Below, one piece after another: positions 8,588 through 17,209 of a DNA stretch of 64,000 bases. Origin of the DNA: JAGVSV01 sp050952845. GTDB taxonomy: Bacteria > Bacillota > Clostridia > Christensenellales > Aristaeellaceae. How positions within the stretch are numbered: position 1 is the first letter of the stretch; every line of letters begins with the position of its first letter. Location of the stretch: NCBI GenBank assembly GCA_050952845.1, contig JBMNLP010000001.1:2914001-2978000 (forward strand), read 5' to 3'. The notes below the pieces were generated by a model. That model had not been told where the DNA came from. It saw only the letters and a list, made by a program, of their open reading frames with translations, and did no database searches. The position numbers were made by a program, and so were the translations under genes.

Positions 8588-9548
8588 ACAGCTCACGCAG
8601 CCTTTCCAGCATGGTGTCCCGGTCGAACCCATTCTCCTTGCCGGCCATGATCAGCCGGATGGCGGCAGCCTCCCGCTCGCGCATCAACAGGTAGCTGATC
8701 AGCCTTTCATCCTTGTCCACGGCATGCCGGAAAGGCTTGTACAAAGCCAGCAGCCCATCATCCGCCTCCCGCTCCAGGGCAGCCAGCTTATCCGGGCTGA
8801 TATAGGCAGCCACCGCCGCGGCATACAGCACGGGGCCAAAGCGATTGAACAGCAGCGGCAGTTTTTCCGGTTTCGCATAGGCTTTTTCCCACTCCTTCAC
8901 CGGGATGGACCCGCCTTCAATCAGCAAGCCCTGGATAAACTGCGCCGGCTTGCCCGCGTGCATGGCACGCAGCGCCATGGCGCCGTTGGTCAGGTCCACG
9001 CGCATGCGAAAATATGTGAGCGCTGTCTTCTGCTTGCCCGAGAGCAACGAGAAAACCATCCTGTAGTGCGCCTTATCCAGCGTGACATCGATGTCCATGG
9101 GGTCGATGTCGATGGCCAGGCGCTTTTCCAACGCATCCAATGTTTCCTTCAGGATAGCGGGCAGATGGGTGTAGCGCCGCTCGTCCACAGCGCGCGCCAG
9201 CACATCCGGGTCCACCGTGCCACAGGGCGACAGGGCGACGCTGTCCTGCCCAAGGCAGCGCGCCTTCAGCAGGATCTTCAGATTGTTGATGTCGTAGCGG
9301 ATCAGAAAGGCGTCCACCATGCGGACATCGGTGGCCAGCTCCTTGAGCAGCGTGCATGCCGTCTGCATATGGCGGGCAGCAGCGGCTTCCCAATCCCTCC
9401 CGCCGGGCCAGCCTATTTCAGCCAGCACGCGCTCCGCCTCGTCCAGGCCGGATGCCTGCAGCAGCCGGTCAATCCGGGACTTATCCAGCGCCGTATTCTC
9501 CAGCACGCTCAGCCGGCCAACGGCGTAATAGATGCTTTCCTGCGGCAA
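8577..9548 (-). CDS. ntpC: V-type ATPase subunit C (rotor-to-ring adaptor)
   Basis: A 323-residue, mostly helical protein. The start is a TTG at 9548 with AAGGAG 6 bases upstream. It shows repeated 'IRYDINNLKILLKAR' and 'FRMRVDLTNGAMALRAMHAGK' segments typical of the three-lobed C/d subunit that caps the membrane ring. The position between ntpE and ntpG matches the Enterococcus hirae ntp order. Confidence 0.92.
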   Translation of the reverse strand: MPQESIYYAVGRLSVLENTALDKSRIDRLLQASGLDEAERVLAEIGWPGGRDWEAAAARHMQTACTLLKELATDVRMVDAFLIRYDINNLKILLKARCLGQDSVALSPCGTVDPDVLARAVDERRYTHLPAILKETLDALEKRLAIDIDPMDIDVTLDKAHYRMVFSLLSGKQKTALTYFRMRVDLTNGAMALRAMHAGKPAQFIQGLLIEGGSIPVKEWEKAYAKPEKLPLLFNRFGPVLYAAAVAAYISPDKLAALEREADDGLLALYKPFRHAVDKDERLISYLLMREREAAAIRLIMAGKENGFDRDTMLERLRELYGR

Positions 9549-9569
9549 AGGCCTCTCCTTTCGGTACGG

Positions 9570-10157
9570 TTATTCAAACAAAATGCCGGCGACCTCAGTT
9601 TCAGCCCGAAGGCGCTGGGCATCCAACAAGCGCTCGAACGTGCAGTTCATTTCTGCGCCGCCTTTGCGCAACACAAAGCCAAAGCCGGGCGTACTATCGG
9701 CGGACAGACGAACGCCATCCCTGCCCTCACGAGCCAGTGCCTCATTGGCTTGCTGCACAAAACCTTCATGGATCATGTGCCGGCTGGCATCACCTGCCAG
9801 CAATTCCTCCCCACCCTGAGCCGTGCCAACCAGCAGCCTGAGGAAATAGGCACGCGCATCCTCCCCGGGCAACGCCCGCAGGTCGTCCAGCGCTTGCCGG
9901 AATGCCGCATCAATCACAACGCGCTTGTCCGCCAGCAGTGCCTTGCGGCCCTCCAGCGCGCTCATGCGCGCCATACGACGAGCCATGTCAGCAGCCTCCA
10001 ACTCAGCGCGTTCATCAGCCTGCGCCATGCGCTGAGCGATGCGCTGCTCCGAAGCCCTGTTGATATCCTCTGCCCTGCGACGCGCATCGTCAAGTATGCG
10101 GGCAGCGGCCTCCCGGGCGTCGGCGGCGATTTTTTCCAGCAAGGGGTTGACGTCCAT
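9570..10157 (-). CDS. ntpE: V-type ATPase subunit E (peripheral stalk)
   Basis: About 195 residues: a long charged N-terminal helix (Ala/Arg/Glu-rich, residues 1-100) and a compact C-terminal domain, as in peripheral-stalk subunit E. It pairs with the NtpF/G-type coiled coil at 12594-12917 to hold the head static. The ATG at 10157 follows GGGGTG. A GTG at 10166 overlapping the ntpK stop is an alternative and would add three residues. Confidence 0.88.
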   Translation of the reverse strand: MDVNPLLEKIAADAREAAARILDDARRRAEDINRASEQRIAQRMAQADERAELEAADMARRMARMSALEGRKALLADKRVVIDAAFRQALDDLRALPGEDARAYFLRLLVGTAQGGEELLAGDASRHMIHEGFVQQANEALAREGRDGVRLSADSTPGFGFVLRKGGAEMNCTFERLLDAQRLRAETEVAGILFE

Positions 10158-10162
10158 CAACG

Positions 10163-10642
10163 TCACCCCATCACCGAATTAACCATCAGGAAGGACAGCA
10201 GCAGCGCGAACACGGCGTAAGTTTCCACCATGACCGTCATGGTGATTGCCCGGCCGGACATGTCGGGGCGCTGGCCTGTCAGCAGCATACCGGACGCCGC
10301 GACTTCAGCCTGCTTGATGGCAGAATACCAGCCTATCACGCCGACGGGAAGCGCGCTGACAACAAACTTGATGCCCTGCAGCACGCTGACATCCGCCATC
10401 GTGCCGCCCAGCACCCCGGTGTTGATCAGGATCATGACGCCGATGAGAAAGCCATAGATGCCCTGTGTAGCGGGCAATAACTGCAGCACCAGCAGTTTGC
10501 CCGAAACCTCGGGGTTTTCGGTGGACACGCCTGCCGCTGTCTGTCCAGCCAGCCCGACGCCTTTGCTCGAGCCAATGCCTGAGAGGATGACCGCCAGCGC
10601 TGCGCCGACGAATGCGAGGATCTGACCAAGCTGAAGTTCCAT
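10163..10642 (-). CDS. ntpK: V-type ATPase subunit K (membrane rotor ring), Na+-type ligands
   Basis: A 159-residue proteolipid with four predicted membrane helices, a tandem duplication of a two-helix hairpin. The ion-binding carboxylate is Glu140 in 'VMVETYAVF'. The residues matching the E. hirae NtpK sodium ligands (Leu61, Thr64, Gln65, Gln110, Glu139) are present as Leu56, Thr59, Gln60, Gln111 and Glu140, so the ring should translocate Na+. The alignment was made by eye. AAAGGAG precedes the ATG. Confidence 0.94.
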   Translation of the reverse strand: MELQLGQILAFVGAALAVILSGIGSSKGVGLAGQTAAGVSTENPEVSGKLLVLQLLPATQGIYGFLIGVMILINTGVLGGTMADVSVLQGIKFVVSALPVGVIGWYSAIKQAEVAASGMLLTGQRPDMSGRAITMTVMVETYAVFALLLSFLMVNSVMG

Positions 10643-10675
10643 GTGTTTTCTCCTTCCAAAGTGGGTGTCTATACT

Positions 10676-12607
10676 CTACAGCTGCAGCGCGTTGGCGCTG
10701 TCGATGCTGACGAAGCGGGTTTTCATGTCCAGCGGCATAAAGGGCTTGCCGCCGTCCTCGAAGAATTTGCCGAAAAATTCGATATACTGCAGCCTGGCTG
10801 AGTGCACATATGCTCCCAGCGCATTGATGCCCAGGTTGAACAGGTGACAGCCGACAAACAGCACCGCTGCAAACACCTTGGCAATGATGCCGCCCGCCCA
10901 CACCATGCCGATGAGCTGGTTAAACACCATGCCGATGACGCCTGTTGCCAACCCCATACCAAACAGGCGCATATAGCTGAGCAGGTCGCTCAACCAGCTG
11001 CTGATGCCGTATAGCTGCCCCAGCCCGCTCATCAGCCGCTTCAGCGGGTTTTTATTAGCCCGCCCCCCCATCAGAACAATGATGCCGGCGCCTGCCAGGG
11101 CTAGTATTTTACCAACAGCCGCCGTTTGCGGCAGCATCAGCAAGCCCAAGCCGATGATCAGCATCGCCCAACTGAGCTGGTCGGACACCGCTGCCACATA
11201 ATCGCGGCGGCGAATGTTCATATAGACTGCGACGCCCAGCCCCGCGAACAGGTGAAGCGCCCCCACCACGATGCTCAGCCCCATGACATGAAGCGGCCTA
11301 TTGACGGTATCCAGAGGAAACCAGGCGTTCAGCCCGGGAATGGGGTTGAAGCCGAACACCGTGTTGAACACCAGCCCCCACAAAATGGTTGCAACACCGC
11401 CATAGGCAAGCAAATAGAGCATCTTGGCGTTTTCAAACTTTATTTTCTTAATTTTCATGAACACCGGGATCGCAATCGCCATCAGCAGCCCATAGCCGGC
11501 GTCCGACAGCATCATGCCAAACAGCGTAGCGTAAAACGGTGCCATTACCTTAGTGGGGTCAACACTGCGGTACGCTGGCATGGCAAAGCCTTCCACGATC
11601 GGCTCGAACGCTGCCGAGAATTTGTCGTTGCGCAGCAGCACTGACGGTTCCTCATCATCGCCAGGATCGGACACAGCAATCACAGCACTGGGCGAAATCG
11701 CCTGCAGGCGCTGTTGAAGCACTTCGGCAACATCGGCAATGATCCAGCCTTTAAGCATGAACGTCTGATCGGTTTCCGCTGACAACGAGGCAGCCGACGC
11801 CTTCTTCTGCTCCAGCAGCAGCGCATCGTGCAGCACTTTCATGTCCCTGATGCCCTCGGCAATACCGCTCTCCTCGTCTGCCAGCGCACCACGCCCCGCA
11901 TCGATATCGTGCAGCCGCTGCCTGAGCACCGCCCCAGCTTCCCGCGGCGTCCTGCCATCCGCAGCTGACAGCATTTCACGGGTAAACCCGGCGCTGTCCA
12001 GCGCCGCAAGCGCTTCACCCTCGGCACTACGGTGAACAGCCAGGTAGATGAGACTTTGTTCGCGCAGCTGGCCCACCAGCCGCAGGGCAACAGGCAGCGG
12101 TGCCAGCGCCGCCTCCAGCACCGGTATGTTCCTGACAGGCAACGTGCCAACCAACTGCACCGATGTGCGCGACGACGCCAAATCGCCCGCAGTCAAATTC
12201 AGGGGTTCCCATGGCGTCAATTCATCAATATAGGATAAAACACGGGTTTCCTCAGCGTTCAGCTCGCCGCGGCGGCGCTCAATAGCCTCCAGGCGCGATA
12301 CCGCCTGCAAAACCGCCTCTTCCCGCGAAGCAACGTCATCAACTTGTTGGCGGCTGACCTCGGGATAGGTGCCGAAGATGGGCTTGGGATCGGTATCATA
12401 GCGGCTGAGCCTGTCCAGCGCCCAACGCAGGCGCTGCAGCTTGCCGGCATAGACATCCGCTCCCGTTTCAACTGCGAATGGCGTTTCGCCTTCCGGCTGC
12501 GCCTCGGTGACCTCCACACAGCCCATGCGCTGCATCTCGCTCAGCAGCCGCCGTCTGTCCTTTTTCAGCGCCAGCAAGGTCAGCCGCTTCATCTCAACGA
12601 TCGCCAT
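10676..12607 (-). CDS. ntpI: V-type ATPase subunit I (stator, a-subunit equivalent)
   Basis: A 643-residue protein. The N-terminal half is cytoplasmic and coiled-coil rich ('MKRLTLLALKKDRRRLLSEMQRMGCVEV' start); the C-terminal half (from about residue 350) has seven or eight membrane helices including 'YSSWLSDLLSYMRLFGMGLATGVIGMVFN' with the essential half-channel Arg. It ends with the conserved 'SARLQYIEFFGKFFEDGGKPF'. It forms the ion half-channels next to the K-ring. It overlaps the end of ntpF by 14 bases. Confidence 0.95.
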   Translation of the reverse strand: MAIVEMKRLTLLALKKDRRRLLSEMQRMGCVEVTEAQPEGETPFAVETGADVYAGKLQRLRWALDRLSRYDTDPKPIFGTYPEVSRQQVDDVASREEAVLQAVSRLEAIERRRGELNAEETRVLSYIDELTPWEPLNLTAGDLASSRTSVQLVGTLPVRNIPVLEAALAPLPVALRLVGQLREQSLIYLAVHRSAEGEALAALDSAGFTREMLSAADGRTPREAGAVLRQRLHDIDAGRGALADEESGIAEGIRDMKVLHDALLLEQKKASAASLSAETDQTFMLKGWIIADVAEVLQQRLQAISPSAVIAVSDPGDDEEPSVLLRNDKFSAAFEPIVEGFAMPAYRSVDPTKVMAPFYATLFGMMLSDAGYGLLMAIAIPVFMKIKKIKFENAKMLYLLAYGGVATILWGLVFNTVFGFNPIPGLNAWFPLDTVNRPLHVMGLSIVVGALHLFAGLGVAVYMNIRRRDYVAAVSDQLSWAMLIIGLGLLMLPQTAAVGKILALAGAGIIVLMGGRANKNPLKRLMSGLGQLYGISSWLSDLLSYMRLFGMGLATGVIGMVFNQLIGMVWAGGIIAKVFAAVLFVGCHLFNLGINALGAYVHSARLQYIEFFGKFFEDGGKPFMPLDMKTRFVSIDSANALQL

Positions 12608-12917
12608 CGGCTAATATCCTTTCGACGATGTAACGCGCAGCCTCTGGAACCTTTGCCGCTGCCGCTTCAGCCACCCTCCTGCGCTCCCCTTCATCCCGGG
12701 CGCGCTGGTCAGCCAGGTCGGCTTCAATGCGCAGGCGCGTTTCCTCTAACTTATTGCGGTAGCGGGTACGCGCTTCCCGGTCGCTCTCCCGCTCGGCATG
12801 CAGGCTGGCCTCCTCGCTGGCTTTAAGAATATCGCGTGCCTGTGCCTGCGCTTCCTGCCGCAGCCGCTCCGCCTCCGCCTCTGCCCGGCGGATTTTTTCC
12901 AGGATGTCTGTTGCCAT
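12594..12917 (-). CDS. ntpF: V-type ATPase peripheral-stalk coiled-coil subunit (NtpF / G-H type)
   Basis: A 107-residue, almost entirely charged helical protein (repeating Ala/Glu/Arg, 'IRRAEAEAERLRQEAQAQARDIL'), as expected for the coiled-coil partner of subunit E. The ATG at 12917 has GGAGG eight bases upstream. As first gene of the operon it sits where E. hirae has ntpF. Sequence identity in this family is low, so the call rests on composition, size and position. Confidence 0.85.
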   Translation of the reverse strand: MATDILEKIRRAEAEAERLRQEAQAQARDILKASEEASLHAERESDREARTRYRNKLEETRLRIEADLADQRARDEGERRRVAEAAAAKVPEAARYIVERILADGDR

Positions 12918-13007
12918 GAAGCTTGCCTCCGCGTCCCGTAAACAATTCAAAACATCACATAGCTACCTCTGTGGTACCGTGTGGCATTCATCCACAACAA
13001 TGCAGAA

Positions 13008-13036
13008 AGTATAACATTCTCAGGAATGATTGGCAA
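13008..13036 (-). promoter_or_regulatory. Sigma-A promoter of the V-ATPase operon
   Basis: On the minus strand TTGCCA (13031-13036) and TATACT (13008-13013) are separated by exactly 17 bases. Transcription would start near 13001, giving a leader of about 85 bases before the ntpF ATG. No competing gene lies between. Confidence 0.7.
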
Positions 13037-13118
13037 GGGAACATCCCCAAAGCTCTGAACTTGACGAGGAAGCAAGACAATTTTGATGATTCTGTGCGCA
13101 GACTGCGGAAATTGTTCA

Positions 13119-13147
13119 TTTACTATTGAGAGAATCGATTGTATACT
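13119..13147 (+). promoter_or_regulatory. Possible promoter for the first sugar ABC importer
   Basis: TATACT (13142-13147) is preceded at 17 bases by TTTACT (13119-13124). It lies about 50-75 bases upstream of the candidate starts of the permease gene. The match at -35 is 4 of 6. The 282-base gap between ntpF and this gene otherwise shows no gene. Confidence 0.4.
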
Positions 13148-13199
13148 TATAACTGACATACTGATCAATTGGCATCTATAGGGTTTGTCGAAATTGTCA

Positions 13200-14177
13200 A
13201 TGAGGAAAAGAGACAGAGCAGCAATGGTACGGTCACACAGAAAGTTCAGTCTTGCCAGGTTAAAAACAGATGGTTATTTTTCCCGCAATTTGAAAGATAA
13301 TATTGAATATTATCTGATGATGGCAGTTCCATTGATCTTGATTTTTATCTTCAGCTATCTCCCAATGCTTGGTTTGGTTATTTCCTTCCAAGATTATTCC
13401 GCTGGACGACCATTTTTAGGTGATGGCGTGAAGTGGGTTGGACTCAAACACTTTAGTAAATTTGTTAATTCCTATTATTTCCCGCGCATCATCCGCAACA
13501 CACTGGTCATCAACTTTCTTGGTCTGTTGATGGGCTTCTGGGTTCCGATTGTATTTGCATTGGTCGTTAATGAGATTCGTCATTCCAAATTCCGGAAATT
13601 TACACAGACTGTCAGCTATATGCCAAATTTCATTTCTACCGTTGTAGTAGCGGGTATGTTCTTATCCTTTATCGCTAGCGATGGCATTGTTACCAAAATG
13701 CTCAATGCTATTGGTATTGAAGCAAAATCACTTAATGCGAATAAGCAATTTTTTCCATGGTTGTATACGTTCATCAGCGTGTGGAAAAGTTTCGGTTGGA
13801 ACAGCATCTTATATCTATCTACCATTACAGCCATTGATCCTAGCCTTTACGAATCAGCAAGCGTGGATGGCGCAACACGCATGCAGAAAATTTGGTATAT
13901 CACCCTACCCTCGATGATGTCGTTGATTATGATTCAGTTGATTTTCGCCATCGGTGGTATGCTGGGCTCCAATACGGACTTGATTTTGCTCCTGTACAAT
14001 GCGTCGGTTTATGAAACAGCTGATGTTATCGGTACTTATGTTTATCGCGACACCTTAATAGGTGGTAAATACAGCTATGGCACGGCTGCTGGTTTACTCA
14101 TGAGTGTGCTCAGCTTTATATTGGTCTACACAGCTAATTATGTTGCGCGTAAAAAGACTGACTTCTCAATCTGGTAA
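13200..14177 (+). CDS. Sugar ABC transporter permease, LplB type
   Basis: About 325 residues with six predicted membrane helices, a basic cytoplasmic N-terminus and 'SYLPMLGLVISFQDY'. The EAA-type coupling loop 'ESASVDGATRMQKIWYITLPSM' contacts a shared ATPase. It matches the LplB/MalF family of oligosaccharide permeases. The start is uncertain: TTG 13185, ATG 13200 and ATG 13224 are all in frame and none has a strong ribosome binding site. It is followed 20 bases later by the LplC partner. Confidence 0.88.
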   Translation: MRKRDRAAMVRSHRKFSLARLKTDGYFSRNLKDNIEYYLMMAVPLILIFIFSYLPMLGLVISFQDYSAGRPFLGDGVKWVGLKHFSKFVNSYYFPRIIRNTLVINFLGLLMGFWVPIVFALVVNEIRHSKFRKFTQTVSYMPNFISTVVVAGMFLSFIASDGIVTKMLNAIGIEAKSLNANKQFFPWLYTFISVWKSFGWNSILYLSTITAIDPSLYESASVDGATRMQKIWYITLPSMMSLIMIQLIFAIGGMLGSNTDLILLLYNASVYETADVIGTYVYRDTLIGGKYSYGTAAGLLMSVLSFILVYTANYVARKKTDFSIW

Positions 14178-14197
14178 ATGACGAAAGGACTATAAAA

Positions 14198-15142
14198 ATG
14201 GCCCAGGCAATACGCCCTACAACAATACAATCTGGCACAAAAAAGAACGAGAGGCTCAATAATTGGCAAACTTTCGATACAATTGTAACGGTCATCGCAG
14301 TCCTTTGTTGTTTCATTACAATTTACCCGATGTGGTATGTCATCTGCATGTCCTTCAGCAATCCTATCGCAGCTGCCGCGGGAAAAGTGACGTTCTATCC
14401 TATCGGCTTTACGCTCGATGCATACAAGATCGTCTGTCTTGATAATGAGTTTTGGAACGCTTTTAAAAACTCCATACTTTATGTCATCGCAGGCTGTGTC
14501 CTGATGCTCTTCAACACCATTGCAGTATCCTATCCACTTACGCGCCCTAATCTATGGGGACACAAATTCCTTAATTATTATTTGCTGATCCCAATGTACT
14601 TTGGTGGTGGAATGATTCCGTCGTTTATTTTGATCACGAAGCTGGGACTCTACAATTCGCCTTGGGCGTTAATTCTCCCCGGTTACAGCATCTGGAATAT
14701 TATTCTTTGTCGCACATACCTTTTATCCATTCCCAGCGAACTCTCAGAGGCGGCGTTTATCGATGGTGCAACAAATATGCAAATGCTCTTCAAAATTTAT
14801 ATTCCGCTTGCGAAACCCATCATCGCAGTCATCATGATCTATACCATCGCCGGCATTTGGAATTCGTGGTTCACTGCATCAATCTATACAACCAATAAGT
14901 CGATTCAGCCCGTACAGCTGTTCCTACGTAACGTGCTTATCTCACTGCAAAGCGCCATGAGAACGACAGAGCAAACAGGCATGACTGCCGAAGTCCAAAA
15001 AGCAATGGCAGAACAGGCAATGTCTGCGCGACAGTTGCGCTATTCAATGATCGTCATTGTGACAATGCCCATCCTTCTGGTTTATCCGATGTTCCAGAAG
15101 CATTTTACCAAAGGCATTATGCTAGGTTCACTCAAGGGCTGA
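14198..15142 (+). CDS. Sugar ABC transporter permease, LplC/AraQ type
   Basis: A 314-residue partner permease with six membrane helices ('FITIYPMWYVICMSFSNP' first helix) and the EAA loop 'EAAFIDGATNMQMLFKIYIPLAKP'. GAAAGGA precedes the ATG. The extended stretch after helix 4 ('LFLRNVLISLQSAMRTTEQTG') and the C-terminal 'FQKHFTKGIMLGSLKG' are typical of LplC/YtcP proteins used for glycan-derived oligosaccharides. It pairs with the upstream permease; no ATP-binding subunit is encoded nearby. Confidence 0.9.
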   Translation: MAQAIRPTTIQSGTKKNERLNNWQTFDTIVTVIAVLCCFITIYPMWYVICMSFSNPIAAAAGKVTFYPIGFTLDAYKIVCLDNEFWNAFKNSILYVIAGCVLMLFNTIAVSYPLTRPNLWGHKFLNYYLLIPMYFGGGMIPSFILITKLGLYNSPWALILPGYSIWNIILCRTYLLSIPSELSEAAFIDGATNMQMLFKIYIPLAKPIIAVIMIYTIAGIWNSWFTASIYTTNKSIQPVQLFLRNVLISLQSAMRTTEQTGMTAEVQKAMAEQAMSARQLRYSMIVIVTMPILLVYPMFQKHFTKGIMLGSLKG

Positions 15143-15181
15143 TCACCCTATAGAAACCTGCATGGCATATGCAAAAGCAAA

Positions 15182-15211
15182 GGTGTTAAAGGATCGGCCA
15201 ACCTTTACACC
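15182..15211 (+). promoter_or_regulatory. Hairpin between permease and binding-protein genes
   Basis: GGTGTTAAAGG (15182-15192) pairs with CCTTTACACC (15202-15211), leaving one bulged base. There is no U-run after it. A hairpin here could protect the downstream solute-binding-protein mRNA or set unequal expression; this is inference. Confidence 0.5.
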
Positions 15212-15252
15212 GCACACCCTTGTTACAACTATACCATAATGGAGGGAAGAAA

Positions 15253-16911
15253 ATGAAAAAGTTCTTATCGTTGGCTCTATCGCTTGTGATGGTTCTTTCC
15301 GTGTGTGCCTTTGGTGTGGCGGAGGAACTCACCACCATCAAGATTCTATGCAAAAACGACTTTGACTCTGAAATCAAGTCTGAAGACTGGGAGAAGTATG
15401 ACGTATCCAAGGTTTTTATCGCCAAGCTTGAAGAACTGGGAATTCGGCTTGAACTGGAATGTATCGACAACGCTTCTTTTCCTAATGTAGTAAAAACACG
15501 CATGGCTGCGGGCGTCGATCTTCCTGACATCGTCTCCGTCGCTTTTGAAGGTGGCATAAGCGCCAGTGAAGTCATCCAATGGGGGCAGAATGGCCTAATC
15601 ATCCCCGCCAGCGAACTGATGGATAAGTATGATGAAGATGATTCCATCCGCACGTACTGGAACGAAAAGTGCCCTGGCACCCTCGCTGCCAACACTGCGG
15701 CAGATGGTAATCTCTACTGGTTTGCCTACCTCTATCGTGCAACATCATATTCTATGGAAACAGGTGAAGAACTTCCGCCTTATGGATGGCGTACAATGTC
15801 TCTTCGTCAAGACTGGGTCGAGAAAGTCGGCGAAACCATGAAACTGGTTTATACGCCTGACGAACTCTTTGACTTACTCGTGAAGTTCCAGGAAAATGAC
15901 GTCAACGACAATGGTCTGAAGGATGAAGTTGTTTGTCTGAAGATTGACCAGTTTGGTCAAGGCGGCATGGCTGATGGATTTGGTTTGTCTACCTCCACAC
16001 TGTGTTACGTTGATCAAAACGGCAAAGTAACCTCCAACTTCTATAATCCCCACCTTGTTGATTACCTTGCTTTCATGAACAAATTGTATGTAAATGGCCT
16101 GTATGACACCGCAGCATTCTCTGGCGACCTGTTCTCTTCAGAATTGATTACACAGAACAAAGCTGCTGTCACCTACAATTATTCTGCATGGTCAGACTAT
16201 GAAACGCAGATGGGTGTTGAAGGTGCGCAGTATACCCCCTTCATCCTCGATATGGATGGTGATCTGTCAACAGGTTGGAAAGCGCATGGCGATGTCGCCG
16301 GGATTACTTTCAACCAGCACTTTGTTACCTCTGCCTGCAAGAATCCTGAAGCGGTTACCAAACTCTTCGACTTTATATATACTGACGAATATGCGTACCT
16401 ATGCACAGCCGGTATCGAGGGCCAGACATACACAAAGGATGACAAGGGTGTTGTTACCAGGATTGATCATGGCCCAGAACCGACTGATAAAGCGGAGAAG
16501 GAAGCCTTCCGTATTAAGACCTCCGATCTGTTTGGTACATCTGCCGGCTTGTATGTCCTGCCTGCGATAAATGTTGTACCTTCCTATACCTGGGAAGTCA
16601 ATCCAAATGCAGAAGAATATCAGCAGGTAAAGTCACGCGTTATTGTGGAATTCAACAAGAATATCGATACCTGTTGGTTTGAGGGAGGCACCAAGTATGC
16701 GATGGCGACCGACGAACAACGCGAAGAAATAGAGGAGTTTAGCGAACAGCTGAGCACCTATGCATCCGAGCTGTTGACTAACATCATCCTTGGTGAGCGC
16801 AGCATCGATTCCCTTGAAGAAGGCGTCAAGGAACTTGAGAAACTCGGTCTGACTCGTTACATGGAGATTCAGCAAGAACGTCATAACCGCCTGCTGGAAC
16901 TAAGTAAGTAA
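15253..16911 (+). CDS. Extracellular sugar-binding protein of ABC importer 1
   Basis: A 552-residue protein starting at an ATG with GGAGGGA nine bases upstream. The N-terminal signal peptide (MKKFLSLALSLVMVLSVCAFGVAEE) has a Cys but a poor lipobox (LSVC), so secretion or anchoring is unclear. The mature part has the type-1 extracellular solute-binding layout, with 'MAAGVDLPDIVSVAFEG' and 'DVNDNGLKDEVV', a calcium-loop-like motif common in LplA-type proteins. It should capture an oligosaccharide for the two permeases upstream. Hairpins on both sides suggest its transcript is processed or terminated separately. Confidence 0.88.
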   Translation: MKKFLSLALSLVMVLSVCAFGVAEELTTIKILCKNDFDSEIKSEDWEKYDVSKVFIAKLEELGIRLELECIDNASFPNVVKTRMAAGVDLPDIVSVAFEGGISASEVIQWGQNGLIIPASELMDKYDEDDSIRTYWNEKCPGTLAANTAADGNLYWFAYLYRATSYSMETGEELPPYGWRTMSLRQDWVEKVGETMKLVYTPDELFDLLVKFQENDVNDNGLKDEVVCLKIDQFGQGGMADGFGLSTSTLCYVDQNGKVTSNFYNPHLVDYLAFMNKLYVNGLYDTAAFSGDLFSSELITQNKAAVTYNYSAWSDYETQMGVEGAQYTPFILDMDGDLSTGWKAHGDVAGITFNQHFVTSACKNPEAVTKLFDFIYTDEYAYLCTAGIEGQTYTKDDKGVVTRIDHGPEPTDKAEKEAFRIKTSDLFGTSAGLYVLPAINVVPSYTWEVNPNAEEYQQVKSRVIVEFNKNIDTCWFEGGTKYAMATDEQREEIEEFSEQLSTYASELLTNIILGERSIDSLEEGVKELEKLGLTRYMEIQQERHNRLLELSK

Positions 16912-16960
16912 TACATCATACAATTAACCTGTTGACATCATAATAAATTGTGAGCAGGTG

Positions 16961-16995
16961 TTGCGGTAGGCGAGGCATTGCATCGCCTGCCGCAA
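16961..16995 (+). terminator. Terminator-like hairpin after binding-protein gene 1
   Basis: TTGCGGTAGGCGA (16961-16973) pairs with TCGCCTGCCGCAA (16983-16995), a 13-bp stem with one mismatch or wobble, 49 bases after the stop codon. The following bases are AT-rich but not a clean U-tract. Confidence 0.55.
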
Positions 16996-17007
16996 TATTC
17001 ATATGAT

Positions 17008-17036
17008 TTGTCAATTGACTATTTTTGTTTTAATAT
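17008..17036 (+). promoter_or_regulatory. Sigma-A promoter for the DUF6259 gene
   Basis: TTGTCA (17008-17013), 17 bases, TAATAT (17031-17036). This places the start of transcription near 17043 and gives a leader of about 165 bases. Within the leader AGCTTCT (17055-17061) can pair with AGAAGCT (17102-17108). Confidence 0.6.
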
Positions 17037-17209
17037 GGATATAAGGCACGACACAGCTTCTCGGATGAGAACAGGATAAATCCCTACAATTCTTCATTGT
17101 CAGAAGCTTTAAGCAAGCTCGTATACTTTAAGTCTCTGGGTGGCTTTGATGTTTGATAAGCTATCGAACGCGAGAAAACAAAACATGAATACATACAGGA
17201 GGAATCGTG

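Noticed and set aside
8514..10220. A 568-codon open frame on the plus strand across the V-ATPase genes
   Set aside because: It is antisense to ntpG, ntpC and ntpE, has low-complexity composition (Gln/His/Arg-rich) and no ribosome binding site; a GC-rich shadow.
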